Positions 1 to 11,063 of a DNA stretch of 64,000 nt are shown in pieces. The DNA comes from Lycorma delicatula. Taxonomy: Eukaryota > Arthropoda > Insecta > Hemiptera > Fulgoridae. Numbering within the stretch: the first letter of the stretch is position 1; the number at the start of each line of letters is the position of its first letter. The position numbers and the translations under genes were made by a program. The stretch is from positions 14,133,501 to 14,197,500 of the forward strand of contig NC_134460.1 in NCBI RefSeq assembly GCF_047948215.1. Direction: 5' to 3'. The notes under the pieces are model-generated. The model was given only the letters and a program-made list of their open reading frames with translations. It was not told the origin of the DNA and searched no databases.

Positions 1-574
1 ATTTAAAGTAATAACACATATTTTACTATATTACAGAGATCTGTATCTTGTAGTTGTAACCAGTCTTCGCCGTTTCTCTAAATTATTATATTATCATTCC
101 CGGCGCTGAATTAAGCATCAGTAAGTACTTGGTAATTATTTTTAATTTCGCACAATTACGCACAATCGGAACAAAACATGAAATTAAAAAATCCCTTAGT
201 TTCTTTTTATACATGTTAAAACAAAGTTTTATTAATTAACATATTGCCTCGGATTTTGAAACGCCTGGAAGAGCATCATTTTGTAAAATCTCGTAGCCCA
301 GAAAAATGAGAAATAGTCATTAAAAACCCACAAACGTAAACAATTATGGTGATTTTACTTAATAACAACTAGTAACTATACTAGATGATAGTCGTTTATA
401 CAGCAAATTAAGTGGACGTTTTTTTAATAAAATCTTCCGTTTGAAAATTCAAGTATCAGAATCTCTTTTGGAAATTATCCTTTCTAAAAAAGATGCTGTA
501 CAGAATTTTCATGATGTCAGCGAAAATGATTTTCATAAATATTTTATTAAAATATAAATAATTACTATTAAAAA

Positions 575-754
575 GTTTAACTAGTTATGCATCAAAAATC
601 TTAACTAGAATTCTATACAGAAGAATTGAGAGGAGAGTGGAAGAGTGTTAGGAGAAGACCGATTTAGTTTCAGGAAAAGTATAGGGACAAGGGAAGCAAT
701 TTTAGGCCTCAGATTAATAGTAGAAGGAAGATTAAAGAAAAACAAACCGACATT
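575..754 (+). mobile_element. RTE/BovB-like LINE fragment (internal RT piece)
   Basis: This short internal piece corresponds to the RT region around HASKILTRILYRR to RLIVEGRLKKNKP in the longer copies (for example 33745-35278). It carries neither 5' nor 3' end of the element, and it has a small deletion (GTGGAAGAGTGTTAGG where other copies have GTGGAGGAAGTGTTAGG), so the frame is broken. The edges fade into AT-rich sequence without a poly-A or recognisable TSD, which suggests an old fragment left by deletion. Confidence 0.8.
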
Positions 755-958
755 ATAACCGATATTATTATACAATAGTAAATAAAACTGACAAGTTCTT
801 CGCTTTATAATGTACTTAAGAGTAAATTATATATACTTCAAAAAAAGTCTCATTTCATCAAAATACAAACGTAAAAATATTATTATATGGCAAATACAAA
901 TATAATATACAGTCATTATTGAATAATTGGCATAATGGAATGAAGTCATTTTAATAGT

Positions 959-1122
959 TTTTTTTTGTCTTCAGTCATTTGACTGGTTTGATGCAGCTCT
1001 CCAAGATTCCCTATCTAGTGCTAGTCGTTTCATTTCAGTATACCCTCTACATCCTACATCCCTAACAATTTGTTTTACATATTCCAAACGTGGCCTGCCT
1101 ACACAATTTTTCCCTTCTACCT
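959..1122 (-). mobile_element. RTE/BovB-like LINE, 3' tail only
   Basis: Read on the minus strand this is the last ~165 bp of the same LINE: the C-terminal codons (motif LALDRESW), the conserved end GTCAAATGACTGAAGAC and a poly-A (poly-T on the plus strand at 959-967). It is a severely 5'-truncated insertion. I could not find a convincing TSD. Confidence 0.85.
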
Positions 1123-1126
1123 GTTT

Positions 1127-1522
1127 TCACTCGTCTTTGCGATTATCTTCAGTGACTAGTGATATTAGTCTTACGCTTCCGTCAGTTGATGTTACTGCCG
1201 ATGGCTTTTTAACATTTTTTTTTGTAGAATGTGGTGATTTTGAAAAATATGTTGATTTGAATTGTATCTGTTCACTCCCTACATCGTTGTTGAGCGGTCT
1301 TTCATAGATTTCTAAACTTTCAAGCGTGTTAAGATGTAATGTAATCCTTGTCTCCCGAACGGTTGCAGCAGATATAAATATGATACCAGCATAACTGACT
1401 AACGGGTAAGTCAACACCTTGCCTTGTTTATAAGAATCGACCAAAACTTTTTTCTTTTTTCTTTTATCATTTTTCATTGATACACCAACAAAACGCCAAA
1501 CTTTTTCAACACTGTCTTGCAA
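1127..1522 (-). CDS. unrecognised 131-codon ORF
   Basis: An open frame of 131 codons lies immediately beside the LINE tail at 959-1122, in otherwise AT-rich DNA. I do not recognise the product. It has a lysine-rich patch near residues 18-26 (KNDKRKKKK) and a Ser/Thr/Lys-rich C-terminal half, with no signal peptide, clear transmembrane helix or catalytic motif. It could be a host exon, an unknown element's coding piece or a chance ORF. The absence of any homologous copy in this window and its length in AT-rich sequence make it worth noting, but I would not call it a gene. Confidence 0.2.
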   Translation of the reverse strand: MQDSVEKVWRFVGVSMKNDKRKKKKVLVDSYKQGKVLTYPLVSYAGIIFISAATVRETRITLHLNTLESLEIYERPLNNDVGSEQIQFKSTYFSKSPHSTKKNVKKPSAVTSTDGSVRLISLVTEDNRKDE

Positions 1523-1675
1523 TACTAAATTTCAATATCTTATAATTCTTTGTTTTTCTTTACCGATATATTCGCTGGCATAAAACTATACTTCTTGTGT
1601 ATAAAATGTTTTAAAATCTCTTTCATTTTTTTTATGAACATTACTCCATAAATATTTTATGGAAATATTTTTATT

Positions 1676-1985
1676 TTCCTAATGTGTACGTTGCAATCTG
1701 ATAAACTATTGGTGGAAAATAAGCAGTCCCCCCTCACGACCCGATGAGATGAGGATATGTAAATGAAATATAGTCTTGCAGAGACTTAGGTCGACCGTTC
1801 CTGAAAATTGTGTTCATTGAACTCCAACCACCAAATATATTGGTTTGCCTATTATTCAATTCCGTATTAAAGCAACTAACCTTTACTAGGATTTGAACCT
1901 CAGATCCTTCAACTTCGAATATCAGCTGTTAAATAAATAGCTGATTTGCGACGAGTTAACCACTAGACCACTAGACTAGTGAGCT
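1676..1985 (-). mobile_element. tRNA-derived SINE, tail type B (diverged)
   Basis: On the minus strand the element starts with a degraded tRNA-like head (TCTAGTGGTTAACTCGTC A-box region, then GAGGTTCAAATCC B-box) and runs through a body shared with the SINEs at 8688, 29098, 32752, 38747 and 50212. It ends with tail type B: GATTGCAACGTACACATTAG followed by an A-rich stretch. The 5' head is rearranged (duplicated CTAGTGG) and no TSD is visible, so this is an old copy. Confidence 0.7.
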
Positions 1986-2069
1986 AATACGTAAATTAAA
2001 AAAAAAAAAATCAGCCTTTCATAATATTTTCATGAATGTCAATTGGCAAATGAAATACATTTAAATATG

Positions 2070-2096
2070 CGTATACACACACGCGCGCGCGTGTTA
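2070..2096. repeat. alternating purine-pyrimidine tract (CA/CG)
   Basis: A run of alternating ACACACAC and CGCGCGCG followed by GTGT. Such tracts can adopt left-handed Z-DNA and are slippage-prone. There is no gene nearby. Confidence 0.6.
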
Positions 2097-2430
2097 AAAA
2101 AAAATATATTTTTTTTAACCAATATTATACATATTTTATATTTAGGCCATCTATGGACCGCGTAAAAAATTTTATGTATGGTTTTTAATGTGTTTACTTC
2201 AGTAATTTTTAATTTTTGTGAATCCAGTCGTGTTCTCTCCTCAGACCTCGTAAAGTTGTTGACTTATTTTGTTAGTTCTTGAAACACACTCAGATTTTTA
2301 ATTTTGTTTCGAAACGTGTTTTGATCTTGTGTTTCTTCGTTGGTGATGTTTATTTCTTATATTTCATGTATTGTTGATGTACGTGAATCTTATGTCGTGT
2401 TTATGCGAGAAATGTGGAAAAGAAATTATA

Positions 2431-2453
2431 CTATATATATATATATATATATA
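2431..2453. repeat. (TA)n microsatellite
   Basis: A short perfect TA dinucleotide run in AT-rich spacer. Confidence 0.8.
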
Positions 2454-3502
2454 AGAATTAATACATACATTTTTATTAATATGAAATAAATATACTAGCT
2501 TAAAATTCATTAAAAAAAAAACTATTTGTGTATATAATCTTCAGGCTTCGTACAAGTGTAGAACAATGATAATTCCATGAACGATTTGATATCGTTTATA
2601 TTATTTGTTACAAACTAACACACTCAACTGAACATAACTATGCTGAAATTCTGATGTTACTATTTCCAGTGTGCATAACATAATAGGATGGAATGTTCCC
2701 TTGAAGTACAAAAATTACGCCAAATAAAATGTCTTTTTTTATTTGGTATATCTTTTTTTTTGTTCAACAACCAGTATATTTACAATCGGCTCCTTAAGTG
2801 GAACTACAAGTAAACTACGTAACAAGGCATTCAGAATTAGTGAATTTGGTGCTAAGATATTGGCGCTGAATAGGTAAATGAATACAGATATTTCTTAATA
2901 CGTAGAATATTTTTTTTTTTTGCATATTTTAATACCTCTTAGGATCTTTGTACATGTTTAGCTGAAATTTTATATTTTTCATAATTAAAGGAGTAGTCAC
3001 GGTAAATGGAAGGAAAAGCATTATTTGACAAAATATTTTTTTAAAAGTAAATTCGGCGTTTTATTTATTCATTTTTTTGTTTTACCAGTTACCTATATAA
3101 TTAAGTTCTTTTATTATTACGCAATACTCATTTATTGCCTCCTGTTACACGACAGTATTTTCTGATACCAAAATTTTGTTTCAAAATTTACCGTTTAGGT
3201 CGCCGTCATCGGTTTCGTCATCAACGATAACACATAATCTCTCGTTGAAGCAGGGTGAATTATGCTACTCTTTGAGAATATACAACTAATTGCCAGCTTT
3301 TTATTGGATTTATATTTAAAAGAACATATTCTGCTTTATTACTGAAAAAGGGTTTTAATTTATTAACCTTTATCAAATGTCGGGAAAGCCCAGCAATCTC
3401 GTTGCCAAATTTTTTATCCTCGGTTGAATATAATATAAAAAAAAAATTTTAAGTTATTTACGTAATTAAATCGTCCTTCATGTGTTAGATACATCGTTAT
3501 AT

Positions 3503-3505
<3 letters not shown>
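2454..3505. other. AT-rich spacer, nothing recognised
   Basis: No ORF with recognisable similarity, no TE end and no RNA-like structure was seen in this stretch. Confidence 0.5.

Positions 3506-3538
<33 letters not shown>
3506..3538. repeat. (TA)n microsatellite beside mariner insertion
   Basis: About 16 TA units lie just upstream of the mariner-type element at 3554. Mariner elements insert at TA, so TA-rich DNA offers many targets. Confidence 0.85.
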
Positions 3539-3539
<1 letters not shown>

Positions 3540-3553
3540 TTCGCGAAATCATA

Positions 3554-3580
3554 CAGGGTGCCCCATATAAAACGCAACCC
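3554..3580 (+). repeat. left terminal inverted repeat of mariner copy 1
   Basis: It pairs with 4853-4879. It is expected to be the transposase binding and cleavage site. Confidence 0.85.
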
Positions 3581-3736
3581 ATCAATCACTCATCCATGAA
3601 ATTTCAAAAGTCAAGCTTATTCCCCTACTCGTTACTGAAATGGGCTCGTCCAACATCTGAACATCGGGGCGACGCAGTAAAACACTACCGATAGTAACAA
3701 CAATGCGATCATAACGTTCAGTGTATTGCTAGAGAC

Positions 3737-4771
3737 ATGATGGTGTTTTCGCTAGATGAACGTGTTTTCATTGTCGAGTCGTACTTCAGTACGAAATCAG
3801 TGGTTGCAGTGCAACATTTGTTTCGCCATAAGTACCAAGATAAACCGGCTCCTAACAAAACATCAGTATTAAGGTAAGTTGCAAAATTTAGAGAAACCGG
3901 TTCTGTTAATAACTAGGAACACAAAAGATCTGCGTCAGTGTTGAATACAAATACAGTCGCTGAAATCAAAGACCGATTACTCGCCTCGTCAAATAAATCG
4001 ATCAGACGTTTGTCTGCTGAAATTAATTTGTGTAAATCGACTGTTCATCGGGCGACCAAACGATTACAATTACGACCTTATCGCATTCAAAAGGTTCATC
4101 GACTTCTTGAGCCCGACAAAGAAAAACGGCTACAATATTGTCAACGGTTCCGTCGATTTCTGCGCGAGGGAATTAATGTTATGGATTCGTTATTTTTCAC
4201 AGATGATGCACGGATTCATTTGGACGGCTACGTAAACAGTCAAAACAGTAGAATTTGGAGCGCTGAAAATCCCCACGTTTATCACGAAAAACAATTACAC
4301 CCGCAGAAGTCGGGCGTGTGGTGCGCGATATCGTGGAAGAAAATAATAGGTCCTTTTTTTTTCGAGTACACTATTAATGCAGAACGATATCAGGATATTT
4401 TATTTCGGTTCATCGCACTCTTGGAAGAGGAAGACAGACACTGCTGGCTACAACATGACGGTGCGACATCGCACTACGCAGGTTCAACTTCTGATTTCGT
4501 TGAGGAATTCTTTGGTAATCGTGTTATCGGTCGAGGCTTGTGGCCACCAAGATCTCTAGATTTGACTGCGGCGGATTTTTTTGTACGGTGTTACCTCAAA
4601 GAAAAAGCCTACAGCAACAAACCAAGAATACTTAAACGATTGAAAGTCAATATTGAACAAACTGTATTAAATATCCAGCCACAAACTTTGAAAAAAGTTG
4701 CAAGAAACGCTGTAAAAAGATTTGAAGCTTGTATTCAAGAAGATGGCGGTCACTTCCAACATTTACTCTAA
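3737..4771 (+). pseudogene. mariner-type DDxD transposase, two in-frame stops
   Basis: Reading from ATG at 3737 gives one 345-codon frame ending at TAA 4769-4771, interrupted only by TAA at 3875-3877 and TAG at 3914-3916. Copy 2 at 37211 has TTA and AAG at the equivalent places, so both stops are secondary mutations. The N-terminal ~110 residues look like paired helix-turn-helix DNA-binding domains (KSIRRLSAEINL ... STVHRATKRL). The catalytic core keeps three aspartates: D156 (FFTDD), D241 (LQHDGATSH) and D275 (WPPRSLDLT), with 33 residues between the last two by my count, close to the DD34D mariner spacing. The C terminus reads GGHFQHLL. The family excises and inserts DNA at TA. The longest uninterrupted piece is 3938-4771. 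This copy cannot make full-length protein. Confidence 0.9.
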
Positions 4772-4852
4772 ATGTAAGGTAATGGATGGTAATAATAAAA
4801 ATTACATTTACATTTGCCTTTTTATTATTTCAATACCTACCAATATAAGGTT

Positions 4853-4879
4853 GGGTTGCGTTTTACATGGGACACTCTG
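4853..4879 (-). repeat. right terminal inverted repeat of mariner copy 1
   Basis: It is the reverse complement of the left TIR with about three mismatches and is followed directly by the TA target duplicate. Confidence 0.85.
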
Positions 4880-5048
4880 TATATATTAAGTTATTAAAAA
4901 AGAATTACGTAGGTTTTTCTGTATTTATAACTTTTGCTCTATTAATTAGATAGAAGTAATTTAACCAGAAAAACGAGAAATTTAGTTATATTTCTTGATC
5001 GGTAATGACGTACTTCTGTATATTAAAAAGAAATATACAAAAAACGTT

Positions 5049-5062
5049 AAATAAATAAATAA

Positions 5063-5101
<39 letters not shown>
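5049..5101. repeat. (AAAT)n-(TA)n compound microsatellite
   Basis: AAAT tetranucleotide units run into about 17 TA units, flanked by AT-rich sequence. Confidence 0.8.
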
Positions 5102-5106
<5 letters not shown>

Positions 5107-7051
5107 TAATTTATTACTGTACTTTTTTGAAAATATTCCTCTTTGAAAATATTTGTATTTTTAAATTTGATTTATAATATTTTTCTACATGAGAATTTTA
5201 TAGTTAACTCATTCAATTCAATTCTGCATTTAAAATACGAATTTAATTTTTATTTTTTTATAAATTAATGTAGTAGAAAGTAATGAAGTATTGTAAATAA
5301 GTTTTATAATTTATTTTATCATTAACGACGTTAAGTTTTTCTTATAAAAAATTACGTCCAACTGTTCGTCGATTAGTTGGCCTTTAGCCGACTTCAATCC
5401 TTTAATTGAATTAACTCGTTAAAAGTTCCCCTTCTATTAATAAATTAAGGTTCATCGAGTTGTTTATTCTAAATATGCAAAGACGTTAGAGAACCTAATT
5501 CTTTCACTAAAAGTTTTGGCTTCTTTTAAAAATGTTGTTAACCTTTCCGGGTTTCATTTAATTTAGTATTAGGTTACTAATTAATCGTTGTGGCGTGACC
5601 ATCCTAATCTCTTTTACTTAGTCGCTTTCTTTTGGGGGAAAAGGAGGATTAAATACAAATATTCAACTTTTTTTTTAATGTCTCTGTAAGTAATCTAACT
5701 AGTTTCATGCGATTTTCTAATTCCTTCTATTCTGACTAACTCTATGATAATAAAATTTATAATAACATCATATACTTTCGAATAATATAGTGCGTGTATT
5801 AAATTCTATCTCTCTTTGAGTTTTTAGTTTTAACTTTCTCATTCAATCAAATTATTAAGTAATCGTGAGTGATGAGCGGTACCTTAATATACGTCCCATC
5901 AACAGGATTATATCTTTATATTTATATCTTCATATATCTTTCAACAGGATTTTCCAAGAAACGTTTTTTATTTAATCTGTTTTTAACCCTTCTAATTTTC
6001 AAGATTGTCAATTTCTTCTAATTTTCAATTTTGTACATAATTTCAAATTATTTTATTATGTACATTTTTGGGTATTCATCAGTTTGAAGACATATATTTG
6101 ATACTAGCAGACACTTCAGCATAATTATTGCTCTTGCTAATATTATAATGTTGCTGTTTTATAATATTTTTATTACTTCGTTTTTACATAAACTGTGTGT
6201 TATAATCAAGCGGTTTACAAATGATTTCACGCGATAAACAAACCATGTGTAGCAATATCACGAACAAGATTAACTAGGCTTGCTAGAAAAAATAAGGAAT
6301 AAAGTTGTTTTCCATTACTCAGAGGAATTTATTATGATTAGCCCATCGAAATTTAAGTAATGTTCACCTATTCGTTTTATTGATCGCACAGACTGATTGT
6401 GAGAGGATTTATTTTTACTCTTGAAAGAAAATAAATCTGACTGGTATCTCTTATACCTCAGGTGCTTTACATACGAGACAGCCTAAGAGAACCGGGATAG
6501 TTGGTGAACAATAAATAAGTTCTTGCTTGTTTTCAGTTATTGCGTTTCATACACACTACCTTTATTTTCAAGTTGAATCGCTTTGCTAATTTATTGTTAT
6601 TTTACTTATAATAAAATAACATTTAGTACAATGTTAACCAAATTTTCTTATCTGATTTCATTTCAACAAGGAATGAATCGAGATCTTTTTAAAAATTTTT
6701 CGAACCGTTCCTAAAATATTGAAAAAAAATAATTTTATTTTTGTTTAAAGGCTCAGAAATGTTATATAAAAAAGTTATCCAAAAATCTTTCGAGAATAAA
6801 TCAGAAAATAATTGAAAATTTTAAATCGGTCACTACAAATTCTAACTGTTTATGAAAAATTAACGTACAAGTAATTTTGATTTTTTTTTTAGAGTATTAA
6901 ATTCACTACATAAGTTCGAGCTTTTTAAGGAAAATGATTGAGAGAATATGGAATGAAATATTTATTAAATTTGACCGGGATTCGGTACCAAAACCTTACG
7001 GATGAAAGAATTACTATAACTTCGCCGTGGAGGTCAGATTCTCTTTTCAAC
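5102..7051. other. AT-rich spacer, nothing recognised
   Basis: I see no element ends, conserved coding pattern or RNA gene in this ~1.9-kb stretch. Confidence 0.5.
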
Positions 7052-7063
7052 CCGACAGAACGC

Positions 7064-7861
7064 ATGGGCTGGACATGAACGGCGCATGGGCTTAAGAGTG
7101 ATATGCGCATATTCTTCAGTCTCCACCGAGGCAGTACTCGTAATTGCAGGAGTTCCTCCGCTTAAACAACTGGCGGAGATGCGAGTGAATATAGCACGTG
7201 GATAACCTTCTAAAGAAGCATATGAAGAGATGCTGCGTAATTGGCAACATCGTTGGGATGTAGCCAACACGGGACGATGGACACATCGTTTGATACCTTT
7301 GATCCGACCGTGGATAGAAAGGAAGTTCGGGGACATAAATTACTGGATAACGCAATTTTTTACAGGGCATGGGTCGTTCAGGTCCTATTTATGTGCGAGA
7401 CTAAGGGTAGATAACAACAACTGTCCTTACTGTGGGGCTTATGATTCCCCTGAACATGTAGTATTTGAATGTAACCGTTGGACTGAAAGCAGGCAATCAT
7501 GTGTAAGACGTATAGGGCCATTATCTACGGAGAATGTGGTGGATAAAATGCTACTTAACGAGGATAACTTTAATGTGATCTCGTCGTTTATAACCGCAGT
7601 TATAAAGAAGAAAGATGAGGAAGCTCGTCAAGAAGAAACCGCTCGCTAATGACGGCTTGTATGTGGAATTTCCACCTACGAAATAAAAGAGCTAACCGGT
7701 GAACTGACCTGCCGTGCCGGACATACAGCCGGCGGGCGGGGAGGCGAGCTAGAGTAAAGGACACTCCTCTGGCGCGAGTCAAACTTGATTGTAGATCCGT
7801 TCCAGAGGAGTAGGTGGGAATATATAAAAAAAATAAATAAATAAAAAAAAATTTTTTAAAA
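7064..7861 (+). mobile_element. R1-clade LINE, 5'-truncated, with 12-bp TSD
   Basis: The insertion is flanked by perfect copies of CCGACAGAACGC at 7052-7063 and 7862-7873 and ends in an A-rich tail (AAATAAATAAATAAAAAAAA). The left part encodes the C-terminal end of an R1-type ORF2 (see 7086-7649). The ~200 bp after the stop is GC-rich 3' UTR. R1 itself is specific for 28S rDNA, but this copy sits in AT-rich non-ribosomal DNA, so it belongs to a dispersed R1-clade lineage. Confidence 0.9.
7086..7649 (+). pseudogene. R1-clade ORF2 C-terminal region
   Basis: From ATG 7086 one frame runs to TAA 7647-7649 with a single internal stop at 7203-7205. The N-terminal part (LRVICAYSSVSTEAVLVIAG) matches the post-RT region typical of R1-clade elements, where a STEA/STDA motif precedes AG(I/V)PP. 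It is followed by WQHRWD, GRWTHRLIPLI and TQFFTGHGSFRSYL. It ends with a zinc-knuckle CPYCG(X)nHVVFEC typical of R1/LOA ORF2 C termini. The uninterrupted portion starts at 7230. RT and endonuclease domains are absent because of 5' truncation, so the copy is dead. Confidence 0.88.
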
Positions 7862-7873
7862 CCGACAGAACGC

Positions 7874-8674
7874 TACAGTTTATTAATTTTCTATATTACA
7901 TCGAGGTTTGTATATCTGCAAAAGGTCACATGTTCTTTAAACGGTTGTATCATTTTAATATTAATATTCAGTTAATGATTTTTAACAATTTTTTTATTTT
8001 ACGAGTTTGAAAAATACAATAAACATAAAAAATTCGCCGAAGATATACTCAAGATTGGGAATTCTATTCTTTTCACATCGTAAACCTTTTTTTTGTTACA
8101 TCTCTAAGTTGATTCTTTTGTAAGTTACTATAATATATCATATTTTCTTTAGGGAAGTCGCGTAAGGCGGGGACTTCTTTAGGGCGGATGTAAGCCGCAT
8201 TCCGCGGATGTCCTGCGGTACAGACAAAGAAAACAAGCAGTAGCGGTTGAACAAAGGAACTTTTGTTCATAAACTGTTTTCAACAGCTGTTGTACATTTG
8301 CTTGTTTTGTTAACCCAAGCGGTGACGATTTGTAATTTTTTTAAATATTATTATTTATAAATCCTTTAAATTTTTTAAAATTAAAAGTTAAATCGTTTAA
8401 AAAAGAATTTACGTATTAGTATTACTTATTACGTATTTTCATCCTAAGTTAAAATACTTCAAACATTTAATGTGTCATTATTGTTTAAATATTTTGATGT
8501 TTTATTTTTAAACAAATTTACCAATTTTAATCACGTAAATAGGCATTAATGTTTGATTTTGTAAAATATTTAATAAACAGTTTCTGTTATGTATTTTTAA
8601 CAGTTATTTACAAAACATCACTGGTTTTACAATTGATAATTATACCGCCATAATGGTAAGCTCGTACGTCGGTA
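7874..8674. other. AT-rich spacer with a small GC-richer patch
   Basis: Mostly AT-rich sequence. Around 8155-8240 there is a GC-richer patch with repeated GCGG motifs and no recognisable coding potential. Confidence 0.4.
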
Positions 8675-8687
8675 TGAAAACTGTTAC

Positions 8688-8971
8688 CTTTTTCTTTTTC
8701 CTGTTTAGCCTCCAGAATTTACCGTTCAGGTATTACTTAGGATGATATGTACAAGTGTAAATAAAGTGTAGTCTTGTACAGTCTCAGGTCGACCATTCCT
8801 GAGATGTGTGGTTAATTGAAACCCAACCACCAAAGAACATCGATATCCGCGATCTAGTATTCAAATCCGTGTAAAAATAACTGACTTAGTAGGACTTGAA
8901 CGCTGGAACTCTAGACTTCCAAATCAGATGATTTAGGAAGACGCGTTCACCATTAGACCAACCCGGTCGGT
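8688..8971 (-). mobile_element. tRNA-derived SINE, tail type A, with 13-bp TSD
   Basis: The minus-strand copy is bounded by TGAAAACTGTTAC at 8675-8687 and 8972-8984. It has a tRNA-like head with A-box (TTGGTCTAATGGTGAAC) and B-box (CGTTCAAGTCC), a body containing the GGTTAATTG region, and tail type A ending AGGCTAAACAGGAAAAAG. The same body is found at 29098 and 38747. Confidence 0.9.
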
Positions 8972-9130
8972 TGAAAACTGTTACTTTATAGAAATTTATG
9001 TAAACTTTAAAATAACCTTAAAATATTTAACAAAAATTATAACAAATTTATTCATTTAAGATAATTTTTCACTTTTAATTACAAAATAGAAAAATAAAAC
9101 AAATAATAATAATAAAATTATTACCCAAGA

Positions 9131-9281
9131 TTGTGTAGGCACACGTTTGGAATATGTAAAACAAATTGTTAGGGATGTAGGATGTAGAGGGTATACTGAA
9201 ATGAAACGACTAGCACTAGATAGGGAATCTTGGAGAGCTGCATCAAACCAGTCAAATGACTGAACACAAAAAAAAAAAAAA
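9131..9281 (+). mobile_element. RTE/BovB-like LINE, 3' tail with 11-bp TSD
   Basis: This is the last ~150 bp of the RTE family, beginning at the codons for NCVGRPRLE and ending with the stop, ACTGAACAC (ACTGAAGAC in other copies) and a poly-A. It is flanked by perfect ATTACCCAAGA at 9120-9130 and 9282-9292, diagnostic of target-primed reverse transcription with severe 5' truncation. Confidence 0.93.
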
Positions 9282-9677
9282 ATTACCCAAGAATTTCACA
9301 GAAGTAGTTCAAATTCATCAGATTTTAACATGAAACAGTTGCGGACTTTTTTTGCATAATAATATTGACGTAATATTTTATGCTTATTTATGTAAATTTT
9401 TATTTTTATTAAATGATGAGTAGATTTTCCGCATCAGTGATTTTTTTTTTAAGGGATAATTTATTTATTTATACTATATGCTAATAAGTACTTTTATGTG
9501 ACGACGTACTGACATTTGACATTTGTTACGTTCATAGAAGCTACACAGCTCAGTATCTATTTTAGTTTCCTGGAAATATGATTAATATGTAAAGGTCAGT
9601 TTGATTTGCTTACTCATGTCTTGGCATCGATGGCAAGATTCCATGATAACAAGTAACGCTGAATTCGATATCTTTTA

Positions 9678-9698
9678 CTCTCTCTCTCTCTCTCTCTC
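9678..9698. repeat. (TC)n microsatellite
   Basis: About ten TC units in spacer sequence. Confidence 0.8.
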
Positions 9699-10235
9699 AA
9701 TCACGCTCTTTCTCTGTTGGCTCCTTTGTTCCTGGGTTCCCATTAATAAATCTTCTTGTTCTGATAAATCTAGGATATAAGAGAAAGACAAATATGCTGT
9801 AGTAATATATGAACAATCGACGCAACTACTTAAGATTCCCTTATAAATAAAGTTTCGCCAAATATCTTTCGTTCCATTCGACTAGCTTTTTGAAATTTGC
9901 ATTAATGCTGCGAAATTGTAAAAAATTAATTAACGATAATTATAAAATAAACAGTTCGATAATTTATTGATGGCGTTTTATACGCAATTTATTTTAAATA
10001 GCAATTTACTATTTTAAATTAAACAATCTAATCCTTTATCGAAGTGACAGGGATTTTATATTTTAGTTTATTTCTTTATTAGATGAAATAATCACCAGAT
10101 TACTCCAGAAATCAGGTTTTTTAATATCTGTAAGGATCTCGCCACATTCTATAAAATATTTTCAAAAGAAGAGTAGGAATTCGCCTTCACCAATATCAAT
10201 TCTGGTTTTAAATTAAAAAAAAAAAATGTATAAAC

Positions 10236-10322
10236 TTTCTATGTTTAGTACTTCTTATCTTTCTTAGTTTCATTCTTTTATGTCTTCTTATTAAGAAAGG
10301 TAAGAAGTACTAAACATAGAAA
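10236..10322. repeat. 31-bp near-perfect inverted repeat (hairpin)
   Basis: The left arm 10236-10266 and right arm 10292-10322 are complementary with one mismatch and are separated by a 25-nt loop. The ~87-nt size fits a microRNA-like precursor or a tiny foldback MITE. No TSD was evident and no second copy was seen in the window. Identity is unresolved. Confidence 0.85.
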
Positions 10323-11063
10323 CTATAGTGATCTTAGCAGAAATGATAATATTAAATATTATCTCAACAACAATTTACAAAGTTATTCGATTAAATTTTT
10401 CCATTTTATGTTTGATTTTTTATATATTTCATCCGGAGAGAATAAGTGTATATATAATACTTAAGAAAATAGTTTTGTAAAAAAAATATTTTTATAAAGA
10501 GCTTCCTCTTTTTAAAATTATAAGTTTCTTTACTGAATGGAAATAAGAGACAATATAGGTGATATAATGAATTATTTTCCGAAGAAATGTTTACGTTTCT
10601 GTATTATCATTGTCTCAGCATTTACAGCGTAACTGTGACGCATGTGAATTATAATATGTACCAGTAACATTAATCAAAATCTATAATTTATTTATTTTTT
10701 TTTTTTGTTACTAGTCCTAAGCGATTTACTTTCCTGAGGAATGGATTTTACATGACCGCTTGACTTTACCTCCTCCTATGTTCTTTGCATTCAGCCAAAT
10801 CTTATTTTATTATGCACAAGGACGGTTGATTGTATTTGCTTCATGGTTAGTTATGTATATAAATTTTGTTTTTTATATTACATTTTGAATTTTTTTTCTA
10901 TTTACCTTCTTTTTAAAATTTTGTTTAATTTTTACTATAGGAAATGATAGTTTTAAACTACTGCGACATTATTATTAATTGTTTTTTGAAGGATAAGAAT
11001 TTGCCTGGTTGATCTCATTAAAACAACAACTAAAAATGTTATTTTCTGATTGTAGTATTTTCT

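Larger units (their letters stand above)
3554..4879 (+). mobile_element. Tc1/mariner-superfamily transposon, complete length, copy 1
   Basis: The element is 1326 bp, bounded by ~27-bp terminal inverted repeats (left begins CAGGGTGCCCCATATAAAAC; right, reverse-complemented, begins CAGAGTGTCCCATGTAAAAC; about three mismatches across the arms) and by TA dinucleotides at 3552-3553 and 4880-4881, the standard target duplication. The interior encodes one transposase-like frame (3737-4771). A second, more decayed copy lies at 37211-38543. Confidence 0.93.

Noticed and set aside
3482..3694. 70-codon ORF rich in Tyr-Ile
   Set aside because: Translation of a (TA)n microsatellite running into the mariner's left end.
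7052..7873. True 28S-rDNA R1 insertion
   Set aside because: The flanks are AT-rich non-ribosomal sequence and the TSD is not part of rDNA that I can recognise.
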